This document shows positions 42,676 through 51,515 of a stretch of DNA of 64,000 nt, one piece after another. The notes below the pieces were generated by a model. That model saw only the letters and a program-made list of their open reading frames with translations, was not told where the DNA came from and did no database searches. Within the stretch, counting starts at the first letter, position 1. Each line of letters begins with the position of its first letter. The DNA comes from Arthrobacter gallicola (lineage in GTDB: Bacteria; Actinomycetota; Actinomycetes; Actinomycetales; Micrococcaceae), in the NCBI RefSeq assembly GCF_014836775.1, contig NZ_JACSQD010000006.1:124001-188000 (forward strand), in the 5' to 3' direction. The translations under genes were made by a program, and so were the position numbers.

Positions 42676-44971
42676 GGGCCCCACGGTTCCTGCGTGCTGC
42701 CACGATGGTCAGGCCCACGCCCAGCAGCAGTGCCAGCGCGGCCGCGCCGAGCATGACCGAGGTGCCGGAAGCCCCTGTCGAGGCCAGCGATCCGATCGGA
42801 TTTCCGTCGGCATCAACCAGGACCTGGCTGCAGTCCGTCTCCGCTCCCAGCGGGAAGGTGAAGCTCACTGGGTCCAGTGCGGCTCCTGCTTCGTAGAAAC
42901 CGGCGAACGCTGCGGCTCCGGCAGCGGTGAGGGTTGCCGGAGCGCCGGAGACGGAAATTGACTGCGGGGTCACCGAAGCTCCGGACAGATCCAGGCTGGC
43001 GAACTGCACGGCGCCGTGGCTCTGCCGGTTGCCGTCCATGTCTGCCGAGTCGACCGTCGCGATCAGCACGCCGGTGGAGGGTCCGGTCTGCTGGATCCGG
43101 ATTCCGGACAGCGTCAGGTTCAGGGTTCCGTCATGCCCGGAGAAGCTGACGGTGCCCGGGTAACCGACCGTTCCGGTCCGCGAACCCGAGGCGTAGGTCC
43201 CGGTTCCGGAGCCGAAGCTGAACCCGTTGGCCGATTCACCGACGCCGGAGAGGCTCCAGCCGCCGTTGGCAATGGCGGACTTAATGTAGCTGCGGAAGGA
43301 GCTCTTGACGCCCCATTCCAGGGTGGCGCCCTGAACCACGTTGGAGGTGCAGACGGTGGTGTAGCGCGGCTCCGGTGTTTTTTCCGTGGTGCCGGCGGGC
43401 ACGACGGCGGTAACATCCGGAGCAGGCTCGGCCGCGTCCCCGGTGGGCGCCTGCGTGCCGGTGCCGGGTGTCTGGGTGGCCGGAGGCAGAACCACGCCGG
43501 CCGCGGCAGCGCTCACCGGGTCCATAACGGTTCCGGCGGCGTACATACCGTTGAAGGCGGCCGCACCGGCGGCGGTGAGGGTTGCTTTGGCACCGGTCAG
43601 TGAGAAGTTGGCTGCTGTCAGGTTGGCTCCTGAGAGGTCCAGATCCACCAGATCGACGACGTCGCCGCCGGCTCTGGTCAGGGCTGCCGCGCTGGTTCCG
43701 TTGCTTACCTTTGCCTGCAGGGTCCCGCGCTGCGGGGAGACGAGGTTCACGGCAAAGTCGGAGAACGTGAGGTCCAGGGCACCCTGGTGTCCGGTGAAGC
43801 GCACCGAGCCGGGGAAGCTGACCCGGCCAACGCCGTCGTTAATCGTGCCGGCACCCTTGGACCAGTTGAAGATCCCGTTGGTCTCGGTGACGCCGCCGCT
43901 GAGGGTCCAGCCGCCGGCCGCGCCGTACTTCAGATAGGAGATGAAGGAACCCTTGAAGCCCCACTGCAGGCTGGCGTCTTTGACGTTGCCGGCCGCCGGC
44001 GTTGTCGGCTTCTCGCTCGGGGCGGGGGCCGGCGTCGTCGGAGTTCCCGTCGGCGTCTCGCTCGGGGCGGGGGCCGGCGTGCTCGGCGTCTCCGTCGGTG
44101 TCTCGCTTGGGCCCGGGGCCGGCGTCGTCGGCGTTTCCGTCGGGGTGTCAGTCGGTGCCGGTGCCGGCGTCGTCGGCGTTTCCGTCGGGGTGTCAGTCGG
44201 TGCCGGTGCCGGGGCAGCCGTGTAGGTGACTGCGGTGCGCGTCGAGAGGTCGACGTCGGTGAGCAGGTGCCCACGGGTGGTCAGGACATAGAGGTCACCG
44301 GTCTCGGCCCGTGGGCCAACTTCAAAGGTTGCGGTGAACGTGCCGTCGGAGTTCAGTCCGTTGCCCAGGCGCAGCCACTGGGCTGTGCGGTTGGTGCGGT
44401 CAACCGTCGTCGTGGCGGCATCGGCCAGTGCCACATACGCGCCGGTTCCATCCGGGTAGAAGCCGCTGCCTGAGACCGTCAGTGTTCCGCCGGCTTCAGA
44501 AACCGGAGAGACGGTAACCGACGGTGCCGGGAGGACCTGAACCGAGGTGATGGTGTCCTGGCTCTTGTCCGCGAAGCCCTGGCCATGTGCCTTCGAGGTG
44601 TAAACAGCCAGGTCCCCGCCGGCAGGCAGCTGCACCTTCACGGAGAAGCTGCCATCTGCCCCCATGGGCGCGGTGGCCGCCGTGTCCGCGTTGCCGGGGG
44701 CGACCCAGACAGTGCTCGACTGCTCGGCTCCCGCGGCATAGAACCCGCTGGCACCGACGGGTGCAACGGCTACGTAGATCCCGGGGGAAGCGGCGGCAAA
44801 GCCCGTGCCGCTGACCGTCACTGTTCCGCCCGCATAACCAGGCGTCACCGTGGTGGCGGGGCCAACAGCGTTGGCAATGGCGGGAAGTGCCAGCAGCGTT
44901 CCCAGGGCGAGGGCGAGTGTCAGCAGCACTGCTAACAGTCTTCGGGCAGGGGCGGGCGCAGTGAACGTCAT
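42668..44971 (-). CDS. htaA: HtaA-domain cell-surface haem-binding protein with LASTG sorting-like motif
   Basis: A 767-aa surface protein. Signal peptide RLLAVLLTLALALGTLLALP ends near 35. Two Ig-like segments follow (each with VTVSGTGF or LTVSGSGF), then a Pro/Thr/Glu repeat linker. Two HtaA domains follow, the first starting ASLQWGFKGSFISYLKY (about 332) and the second ATLEWGVKSSFRSYIKS (about 549); HtaA domains bind haem. The C-terminus has LASTG (about 729), a hydrophobic stretch and RRNRG, the layout of an LAxTG sortase substrate. It heads the haem operon, upstream of hmuT, with an IdeR-type box 56 bp before the start. The hmuT start overlaps its end. Confidence 0.92.
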   Translation of the reverse strand: MTFTAPAPARRLLAVLLTLALALGTLLALPAIANAVGPATTVTPGYAGGTVTVSGTGFAAASPGIYVAVAPVGASGFYAAGAEQSSTVWVAPGNADTAATAPMGADGSFSVKVQLPAGGDLAVYTSKAHGQGFADKSQDTITSVQVLPAPSVTVSPVSEAGGTLTVSGSGFYPDGTGAYVALADAATTTVDRTNRTAQWLRLGNGLNSDGTFTATFEVGPRAETGDLYVLTTRGHLLTDVDLSTRTAVTYTAAPAPAPTDTPTETPTTPAPAPTDTPTETPTTPAPGPSETPTETPSTPAPAPSETPTGTPTTPAPAPSEKPTTPAAGNVKDASLQWGFKGSFISYLKYGAAGGWTLSGGVTETNGIFNWSKGAGTINDGVGRVSFPGSVRFTGHQGALDLTFSDFAVNLVSPQRGTLQAKVSNGTSAAALTRAGGDVVDLVDLDLSGANLTAANFSLTGAKATLTAAGAAAFNGMYAAGTVMDPVSAAAAGVVLPPATQTPGTGTQAPTGDAAEPAPDVTAVVPAGTTEKTPEPRYTTVCTSNVVQGATLEWGVKSSFRSYIKSAIANGGWSLSGVGESANGFSFGSGTGTYASGSRTGTVGYPGTVSFSGHDGTLNLTLSGIRIQQTGPSTGVLIATVDSADMDGNRQSHGAVQFASLDLSGASVTPQSISVSGAPATLTAAGAAAFAGFYEAGAALDPVSFTFPLGAETDCSQVLVDADGNPIGSLASTGASGTSVMLGAAALALLLGVGLTIVAARRNRGAHA
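43990..44215 (-). repeat. 45-bp tandem repeat coding a Pro/Thr/Glu linker in htaA
   Basis: Nearly five imperfect copies of a 45-bp unit encode APAPTDTPTETPTTP-like 15-mers between the Ig-like and HtaA domains. The last copies on the plus strand are almost identical to each other, suggesting recent duplication. Confidence 0.85.
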
Positions 44972-45026
44972 CGGGTCTCTCTTGCTAGTGAGGCGGGGTG
45001 CGGCAGCCAGTCAGGCAGATAGGAGT

Positions 45027-45045
45027 TAAGGTAAGCCTTACCTAC
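45027..45045. promoter_or_regulatory. IdeR/DtxR-type iron box upstream of htaA
   Basis: TAAGGTAAGCCTTACCTAC matches the 19-bp DtxR/IdeR consensus TTAGGTTAGGCTAACCTAA at 14 positions and is nearly palindromic. It lies 56 bp upstream of htaA, so the haem operon should be repressed when iron is sufficient. It also lies upstream of the divergent lhr gene. Confidence 0.8.
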
Positions 45046-45161
45046 AGTACAGCCAAATAGGTCAGACTTTTATGACGCAATTGAGGCGAAGGTAACAGGT
45101 ACTGTGTAGTACCAGCCGCACGCTGCTCCGCAGTGTCACCGGTGTGGTGAAGAATGGGTGC

Positions 45162-48100
45162 ATGACGTCGGCCGCCTCGGTGCTTTCGAAGTTCACCCCC
45201 GCCACCCGGGACTGGTTCCAGGGGGCCTTCACCGAGCCCACTCCCGCGCAGGTCGGTGCGTGGGACGCAGTTTCCAGCGGCTCGAATGCCCTGGTGATTG
45301 CGCCGACCGGTTCCGGCAAAACGCTGGCCGCGTTCCTCTGGTCGCTGGACCGTTTTATTGCCGCCGCAGCCTCGGCCCCGCACCAGGAAACCCTGACCGA
45401 CGACGGCGGCGGCCGGGGACGTTCCCGGGTGCCCAAGCGCAAAACCAAGGTCCTGTACATTTCCCCGTTGAAGGCCCTCGGTGTGGACGTGGAGCGGAAC
45501 CTCCGGGCACCGCTGATTGGCATCACGCAGACTGCCAAGCGGCTTGGCCTGCCGGCACCGTCCATCACGGTGGGCGTCCGGTCCGGCGATACCCCGCAGA
45601 ACGAGCGCCGGGCCCTGCTGACCCGGCCGCCGGACATTCTCATCACCACCCCGGAATCGTTGTTCCTGATGCTCACCTCGCAGGCACGGGAGACCCTGTC
45701 CGAGGTAGACACCGTGATTGTGGACGAGGTCCATGCTGTGGCCGGCACCAAGCGCGGGGCACATCTGGCCGTTTCCCTGGCCCGCCTGGATGCCCTGCTG
45801 GAAAAGCCGGTGCAGCGGATCGGCCTTTCGGCGACGGTGGAACCGAAGGAAACTGTCGCGCGGTTCCTGGGCGGAAACGCCCCGGTTAAGATCGTTGCCC
45901 CGGAGTCCAAGAAGAACTGGAACCTCACCGTCACCGTTCCTGTGGAGGACATGACGGACCTCGGAAACGTTCCGGCCCAGGACACCGTGGAAGGCGGTTT
46001 CGCTCCGCAGGCCAGCATCTGGCCGCATGTGGAGGAGAAGATAGCCGACCTGATCGAGGCGAACCGCTCCACGATTGTCTTTGCCAACTCCCGGCGGCTG
46101 GCGGAGCGGCTCACGGCGCGGCTCAACGAAATCCATGCGTACCGGCTGGAAGCCGCCGAGACGGCGGACGCGGCGCACGCTACCACCGGAACCGATGGCG
46201 CCTCCGTCCCTTCGCCGACTGACCGGGCACCTTCCGGCCGGCCTCCTGCGCAGCTGATGGCGCAGGCTGGCGTCTCTATCCGTAACCGTCAGCCCGGCAG
46301 CCAGCCTTTCGGCGGCCAGCCTTCCTCCGGCGCCCAGTCCTCCAGCAGCCGGCCCGCCGGCGCCCAGTCCTCCAGCAGCCGGCCGGCCGCTTCGCAGTCC
46401 GCCGCCGCGCAGTCGACCATCGCCGTCGATGATGCTGCCCCCGACAGCACTGCCCCGCTCCTGGCCCGTGCCCACCACGGTTCGGTGTCCAAGGACCAGC
46501 GGGCACTGATCGAGGACGATTTGAAATCCGGACGGCTGCGCTGCGTGGTGGCCACCAGTTCACTGGAGCTTGGCATCGACATGGGCGCTGTGGATCTGGT
46601 GGTCCAGGTCGAGTCCCCGCCTTCGGTGGCCAGCGGCCTGCAGCGCGTCGGCCGCGCCGGACACCAGGTGGGCGAGATCTCGCAGGGCGTGATGTTTCCC
46701 AAGCACCGCGGGGACCTGCTGAATTCCGCCGTCACGGTGGAGCGGATGCTTGCCGGGCAGATTGAACCGCTCTTTATTCCGGCCAATCCGCTGGACATCC
46801 TGGCGCAGCAAACCGTCGCGGCCACCGCCCTGGGAAGCATTGATGTGGAGGAATGGTTCGACGTCGTGCGCAGTTCCGCGCCTTTTGCCGGCCTGCCGCG
46901 TTCCGCGTTCGATGCGACCCTTGATCTGCTTTCGGGACGGTACCCCTCCGATGAGTTCGCCGAGCTGCGGCCCCGGATCATCTGGGACCGGAATGAGAAC
47001 ACCATCACCGGGCGTCCCGGAGCGCAGCGCCTGGCCGTCACGTCCGGCGGCACCATCCCGGACCGCGGCCTTTTCGGCGTTTACCTGGTCGGTGATTCGG
47101 AGGGGAAAAACAGCCGGCGGGTCGGAGAACTCGACGAGGAAATGGTCTACGAGTCCCGGGTTGGCGATGTGTTCGCTCTCGGTGCCACCAGCTGGCGGAT
47201 CGAGGACATCACCCACGACCGGGTGCTGGTCTCCCCCGCGTTCGGCCAGCCGGGCAAGCTGCCGTTCTGGCGCGGCGATTCACAGGGCCGGCCGGTGGAG
47301 CTGGGCCGGGCACTGGGGAAGTTCGTCCGGGAAATGGCTGGCTCCTCCGATCCGGTGGCCCGGGAGCGGCTGGCCGCCGTCGGGCTCGATGAATGGGCTG
47401 CCGGGAACCTGGTGGCCTACCTTCGCGAACAGCAGCAGGCCACCGAGGTGGTCCCGAGCGACCGCACCTTGGTCATCGAGCGGTTCCATGACGAGCTCGG
47501 TGACTGGCGGGTGGTCCTCCACAGTCCGTTTGGCATGCCGGTGCACGCGCCGTGGGCTTTGGCGGTTGGGGCGCGGCTGCAGCAGCGGTACGGGCTGGAC
47601 GGCTCCGCGATGGCGTCCGACGACGGCATTGTGCTGCGGGTGCCGCTGATGGAGGACGAACCGCCGGGCGCGGAGCTGTTCCTCTTTGAACCCGATGAGC
47701 TTGAAGCCATTGTTACGGCTGAGGTGGGCGGGTCGGCCCTGTTTGCCTCGCGGTTCCGTGAATGTGCGGCCCGGGCCCTGCTGCTTCCACGGCAGAATCC
47801 GGCCAAACGCACACCTCTGTGGCAGCAGCGGCAGCGTTCGGCCCAGCTGCTTGATGTCGCCCGGAAGTTCCCGACCTTTCCGATCGTGCTCGAAACCGTG
47901 CGGGAATGCCTGCAGGATGTCTACGATCTGCCGGCCTTGAAGGAACTGGCTGCCGCCGTCGAACGCCGCGAAATCAGGCTGGTGGAGACCACCACGCCGC
48001 AGCCTTCGCCGTTCGCCCGGTCCCTGCTCTTTGGCTACGTGGGTGCGTTCCTCTACGAAGGGGATTCGCCGCTGGCGGAGCGCCGGGCCGCCGCGCTGTC

Positions 48101-50255
48101 CCTGGATCCGACCCTGCTAAACGAACTGCTCGGCCGGGCGGAGCTGCGTGAGCTGCTGGACGCGCGGATCATCGCGCAGACCGAGGCAGAGCTGCAGAGG
48201 CTGGCCCCGGACCGGCGGGCCCGCGGCCTGGAAGGTGTGGCGGACCTGCTGCGCCTGCTTGGGCCGCTGACCGCTGCCGAAGTGGCGCTGCGGCTGGAAC
48301 CTCTGGAACGGCCCGAACCGCCGGAGTCGCCGGAGTCGCCGGAGTCGCTGGAGTCGCCGGCACCGCTGGCGTCGCCGGACAACGATGGCAGGGCCGAGGC
48401 ATCCGGAGCCCGCACACACGCGACCGAAGCGGAAGCTGCCACGCTGCTGCAGGAACTTGTCCGGGCGAACCGGGCGCTGCAGGCCGGTATAGCCGGAACC
48501 CAGCGGTACGCCGCGATCGAGGATGCTGCCCGGCTCCGCGATGCACTGGGCGTTCCGCTGCCTATGGGTGTTCCGCTGGCCTTTGTGGAGCCGGTGCCGG
48601 ATCCGCTCGGGGATCTGGTGGGCCGGTACGCACGCACGCACGGGCCCTTCACTGCCGGGGAGGCGGCGGCCAGGCTGGGGCTCGGTGTCGCCGTCGTCAC
48701 CACCACTCTGCAGCGGCTGGCGGGTGAGGGCCGGGTCGCTGAGGGCGAGTTCCGCCCCACTGAGGCGCTGACGCTCGACGCTGCTGCAGGTGTGGACCAG
48801 ACCCCTCCTGCCGTCATTACCGTTCCCGGCGCTCCTGCCGGATCGGAGTGGTGCGATGCGGAAGTCCTGCGCCGGCTCAGGCGCCGGTCGCTCGCTGCGC
48901 TGCGTTCCGACGTCGAACCCGTGGACCCGCCAACGTATGGGCGTTTTCTGCCGGCCTGGCAGAATGTGGGGTCGTCGCTGCGGGGGCTCGACGGCGTTGT
49001 CACCGTGATTGACCAGCTTTCCGGGGTGCCCATTCCGGCGTCCGCGTGGGAGCCGCTGATCCTGGGGTCCCGGGTACGGAACTATGCCCCGGGGATGCTC
49101 GATGAGCTCACGGCGACGGGCGAGGTGATTTGGTCCGGTACCGGCTCGCTGCCCGGAAATGACGGCTGGATTGCGCTTCACTTGGCCGAGAATGCGCCGC
49201 TGACTCTGAATCCCGAACCTGATTTCGCCCCCACCGAGCTGCAGTCCAGGCTGCTGGAACTGCTGTCGGGAAGCGGTGCTTTCTTCTTCCGGCAGCTTGC
49301 CGAAGCGCTGAACCGGGAGCCGCTGCAGGACGGCGGTGCGCTGCTGCCGGATTCGGAGATCATTCCCGCACTGTGGGAACTGGTGTGGGCGGGCCGGATT
49401 ACGAATGACACCTTTACTCCCGTGCGGTCTCTGCTTGCCGGCGGCAAAACGGCGCACAAGCAGCGCGCAACCACGCCGCGGGCGCGGACGGCCCGGCCGA
49501 GCCGGTTGGGCCGGGTGCCGCGGGGCAGTCTGAGCAGCTCGTCGCTGCGGCTTGCCGGGGACACGAACTTGCCCGCGCGTGGTCCGCAGCCGCTGGTTGC
49601 TGGCCGCTGGAGTCTACTGCCGGAGGTCGAAGCGGATACCACCATTCATGCGCATGCCACGGCTGAGCTGCTGATGGACAGGTATGGCATTCTGACCCGC
49701 GGTTCGGTGATGAGTGAGGGTGTTCCCGGTGGTTTCGGCCTGCTCTACAAGGTGCTGGCCCGGTTGGAGGAGATGGGTCGCTGCCGGCGCGGGTATTTCA
49801 TTGAACAGCTTGGTGCGGCGCAGTTTGCTGTTCCTGCCACTGTGGACCGGCTGCGGTCGTTCTCGCGTGAGAACCAGCTGGCCGTTCCGGAGCCGCAGGC
49901 TGTGGCTCTGGCTGCCACTGATCCGGCGAATCCATATGGTGCTGCGCTGCCGTGGCCTGCCTCGGAGGGCGGTCACCGTCCGGGGCGGAAGGCCGGTGCA
50001 CTGGTGGTGATGGTCGACGGCGATCTGGTCCTTTATGTGGAACGCGGCGGCAAGACTCTGCTCACGTATACGGACGATGCCGAGACACTGCTGCTTTCCG
50101 CTGCTGCCCTGGTGGATATTGTCCGGCGTGGAGCGGCCGAAAAGATGGCTGTGGAGAAGGCAAATGGTGTTGATGTTCTCGACACTCCTGTTGCTACGGC
50201 GCTGATGGCTGCAGGCTTCTATTCGACACCGAAAGGGTTGCGTTACCGTGTCTGA
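45162..50255 (+). CDS. lhr: ATP-dependent helicase Lhr (long form)
   Basis: A 1,697-aa superfamily 2 3'-5' DNA helicase linked to DNA repair in actinobacteria. Motifs: Walker A IAPTGSGKTLAAFLWSLDRF (about 46), DEVHAVAGTKRGAHLAVSLA (about 187), GLSATVEP, and motifs V-VI TSSLELGIDMGAVDLVVQ and RVGRAGHQVGE. The winged-helix and Lhr-specific middle domain (HDELGDWRVVLHSPFG) and a long C-terminal region complete the Lhr-Core plus CTD layout. Low-complexity insertions interrupt it at about 340-430 (QSSSSRPA repeats) and about 1050-1080 (PESPESPESLESP). ATG 45162 is taken as the start; GTG 45144 is possible. nei2 follows 41 bp downstream, as in many actinobacteria. Confidence 0.95.
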   Translation: MTSAASVLSKFTPATRDWFQGAFTEPTPAQVGAWDAVSSGSNALVIAPTGSGKTLAAFLWSLDRFIAAAASAPHQETLTDDGGGRGRSRVPKRKTKVLYISPLKALGVDVERNLRAPLIGITQTAKRLGLPAPSITVGVRSGDTPQNERRALLTRPPDILITTPESLFLMLTSQARETLSEVDTVIVDEVHAVAGTKRGAHLAVSLARLDALLEKPVQRIGLSATVEPKETVARFLGGNAPVKIVAPESKKNWNLTVTVPVEDMTDLGNVPAQDTVEGGFAPQASIWPHVEEKIADLIEANRSTIVFANSRRLAERLTARLNEIHAYRLEAAETADAAHATTGTDGASVPSPTDRAPSGRPPAQLMAQAGVSIRNRQPGSQPFGGQPSSGAQSSSSRPAGAQSSSSRPAASQSAAAQSTIAVDDAAPDSTAPLLARAHHGSVSKDQRALIEDDLKSGRLRCVVATSSLELGIDMGAVDLVVQVESPPSVASGLQRVGRAGHQVGEISQGVMFPKHRGDLLNSAVTVERMLAGQIEPLFIPANPLDILAQQTVAATALGSIDVEEWFDVVRSSAPFAGLPRSAFDATLDLLSGRYPSDEFAELRPRIIWDRNENTITGRPGAQRLAVTSGGTIPDRGLFGVYLVGDSEGKNSRRVGELDEEMVYESRVGDVFALGATSWRIEDITHDRVLVSPAFGQPGKLPFWRGDSQGRPVELGRALGKFVREMAGSSDPVARERLAAVGLDEWAAGNLVAYLREQQQATEVVPSDRTLVIERFHDELGDWRVVLHSPFGMPVHAPWALAVGARLQQRYGLDGSAMASDDGIVLRVPLMEDEPPGAELFLFEPDELEAIVTAEVGGSALFASRFRECAARALLLPRQNPAKRTPLWQQRQRSAQLLDVARKFPTFPIVLETVRECLQDVYDLPALKELAAAVERREIRLVETTTPQPSPFARSLLFGYVGAFLYEGDSPLAERRAAALSLDPTLLNELLGRAELRELLDARIIAQTEAELQRLAPDRRARGLEGVADLLRLLGPLTAAEVALRLEPLERPEPPESPESPESLESPAPLASPDNDGRAEASGARTHATEAEAATLLQELVRANRALQAGIAGTQRYAAIEDAARLRDALGVPLPMGVPLAFVEPVPDPLGDLVGRYARTHGPFTAGEAAARLGLGVAVVTTTLQRLAGEGRVAEGEFRPTEALTLDAAAGVDQTPPAVITVPGAPAGSEWCDAEVLRRLRRRSLAALRSDVEPVDPPTYGRFLPAWQNVGSSLRGLDGVVTVIDQLSGVPIPASAWEPLILGSRVRNYAPGMLDELTATGEVIWSGTGSLPGNDGWIALHLAENAPLTLNPEPDFAPTELQSRLLELLSGSGAFFFRQLAEALNREPLQDGGALLPDSEIIPALWELVWAGRITNDTFTPVRSLLAGGKTAHKQRATTPRARTARPSRLGRVPRGSLSSSSLRLAGDTNLPARGPQPLVAGRWSLLPEVEADTTIHAHATAELLMDRYGILTRGSVMSEGVPGGFGLLYKVLARLEEMGRCRRGYFIEQLGAAQFAVPATVDRLRSFSRENQLAVPEPQAVALAATDPANPYGAALPWPASEGGHRPGRKAGALVVMVDGDLVLYVERGGKTLLTYTDDAETLLLSAAALVDIVRRGAAEKMAVEKANGVDVLDTPVATALMAAGFYSTPKGLRYRV

Positions 50256-50296
50256 GCTGGTCCGGATATGCGGTCTGCGGGGTTTCGGGGTAACCC

Positions 50297-51106
50297 ATGC
50301 CTGAGGGAGATACTGTCTGGCGGGCGGCCCGGGACCTGAATGCTGCTCTGGCCGGTTCTGAGCTCATCCGGACGGATTTCCGTGTGCCTCGGTTCGCTAC
50401 CACTGATCTTCGTGGCCGGACCGTGGAGGAAGTGGTTTCCCGTGGCAAACATTTGCTGATCCGGGTTGCTCCGGGGGAATCAGAGTCTGAGGGGTGGACG
50501 ATTCATTCCCACCTGAAGATGGAAGGGCTCTGGCACGTTTATGCATGGGGCGAACGGTGGCGTCGCCCTGCATTCAAAGCCCGTGCGGTTCTGGAAACTG
50601 CTGCCTGCCAGGCCGTAGGTTTCGAGCTCGGAATTCTTCGGGTTTTCCCTCGCAGTGGTGAGGAGGAGGCCGTTGGGTATCTCGGTCCGGATCTTCTGGG
50701 TCCGGATTGGGATTCCGGCGAAGCGGTTCGGCGGCTGGCTTCGGTTCCGGAGCGACCCGTTGGTCTGGCGCTGCTGGATCAGCGGAATCTCGCCGGGATT
50801 GGGAATGTCTACCGGTGCGAACTGTGCTTTCTTATTGGTGTCCATCCGTTGACTCCCGTTGCCCAGGTTCCGGATCTGGTCCGGCTTGTTGATCTTTCCA
50901 AGCGGCTGCTGGAAGCGAACAAGGCTCGTTCCCGGCGGATCACTACGGGTATGTCGTCCGGGCGGGATCCGTTGTGGGTCTACAACAGGGAGAAGCGTGG
51001 GTGTCTGCGCTGCGGTACCAGGGTTGTCCATGAGCTTGTTGGTGATAACGAACTCGAGCTTCGCGACCTGTACTTCTGTCCGCATTGTCAGCCTCGGGTG
51101 GAGTAG
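50297..51106 (+). CDS. nei: Fpg/Nei-family DNA glycosylase (endonuclease VIII-like)
   Basis: A 269-aa base-excision repair enzyme that removes oxidised bases and nicks the abasic site. The catalytic N-terminus MPEGDTVWRAAR has Pro2 and Glu3. The H2TH region is LALLDQRNLAGIGNVYRCEL, and the C-terminal zinc finger is CLRCG...YFCPHC. MPEGDTV rather than MPELPEV places it in the Nei branch, close to mycobacterial Nei2. Its position directly after lhr suggests a shared DNA-repair operon. Confidence 0.93.
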   Translation: MPEGDTVWRAARDLNAALAGSELIRTDFRVPRFATTDLRGRTVEEVVSRGKHLLIRVAPGESESEGWTIHSHLKMEGLWHVYAWGERWRRPAFKARAVLETAACQAVGFELGILRVFPRSGEEEAVGYLGPDLLGPDWDSGEAVRRLASVPERPVGLALLDQRNLAGIGNVYRCELCFLIGVHPLTPVAQVPDLVRLVDLSKRLLEANKARSRRITTGMSSGRDPLWVYNREKRGCLRCGTRVVHELVGDNELELRDLYFCPHCQPRVE

Positions 51107-51137
51107 CTGGGCGGGGCAGTGGGGGCGTGGCGGGAGC

Positions 51138-51340
51138 GGCGCGGGCGCGGGCGGAGCAGCGCGGGCGGAGCGGGCGGAGCAGCGCGGGCGCGGGCGGAGC
51201 AGCGCGGGCGCGGGCGGAGCAGCGCGGGCGCGGGCGGAGCAGCGCGGGCGGAGCAGCCTAGGTATGCGCAGCGCGGGCGGCGCGGCGGGAGCGGCGGGAG
51301 CGGCGCGGGCGGCGGAGCGTCCTGGGTATGCGCAGTGCGG
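51138..51340. repeat. GC-rich 20-bp tandem array after nei
   Basis: Three perfect head-to-tail copies of AGCGCGGGCGCGGGCGGAGC (51181-51240), with a near-copy at 51138-51157 and partial variants on both sides. A longer-range direct repeat follows: CCTAGGTATGCGCAGCGCGG (51257-51276) and CCTGGGTATGCGCAGTGCGG (51321-51340), 18 of 20 identical. The region between nei and the HNH gene (51107-51515) otherwise holds no gene. Confidence 0.9.
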
Positions 51341-51515
51341 CGCGGCGGAGGGGTGTGAGCTGCACGCCGCCCCGCCCGGCGTCAAACACCTAGGCACCTT
51401 TTGTGGATAACTCTCCCAGAATTGAGTAGTTTTTGACCTATTTCCCGTAGCAACCATTCCTCCACAACGCCCTTTTTTGCTTTGTCCGCGTTGGTTCTGC
51501 TGGAAGGCTTGGGGC

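Noticed and set aside
51402..51410. TGTGGATAA, a perfect DnaA-box match
   Set aside because: A single box with no dnaA/dnaN neighbourhood or AT-rich unwinding region; not an origin.
51119..51410. Open frames through the 20-bp tandem array
   Set aside because: They translate to monotonous Arg/Gly/Ala or Pro/Ala/Arg on all strands, as any GC-only repeat would.
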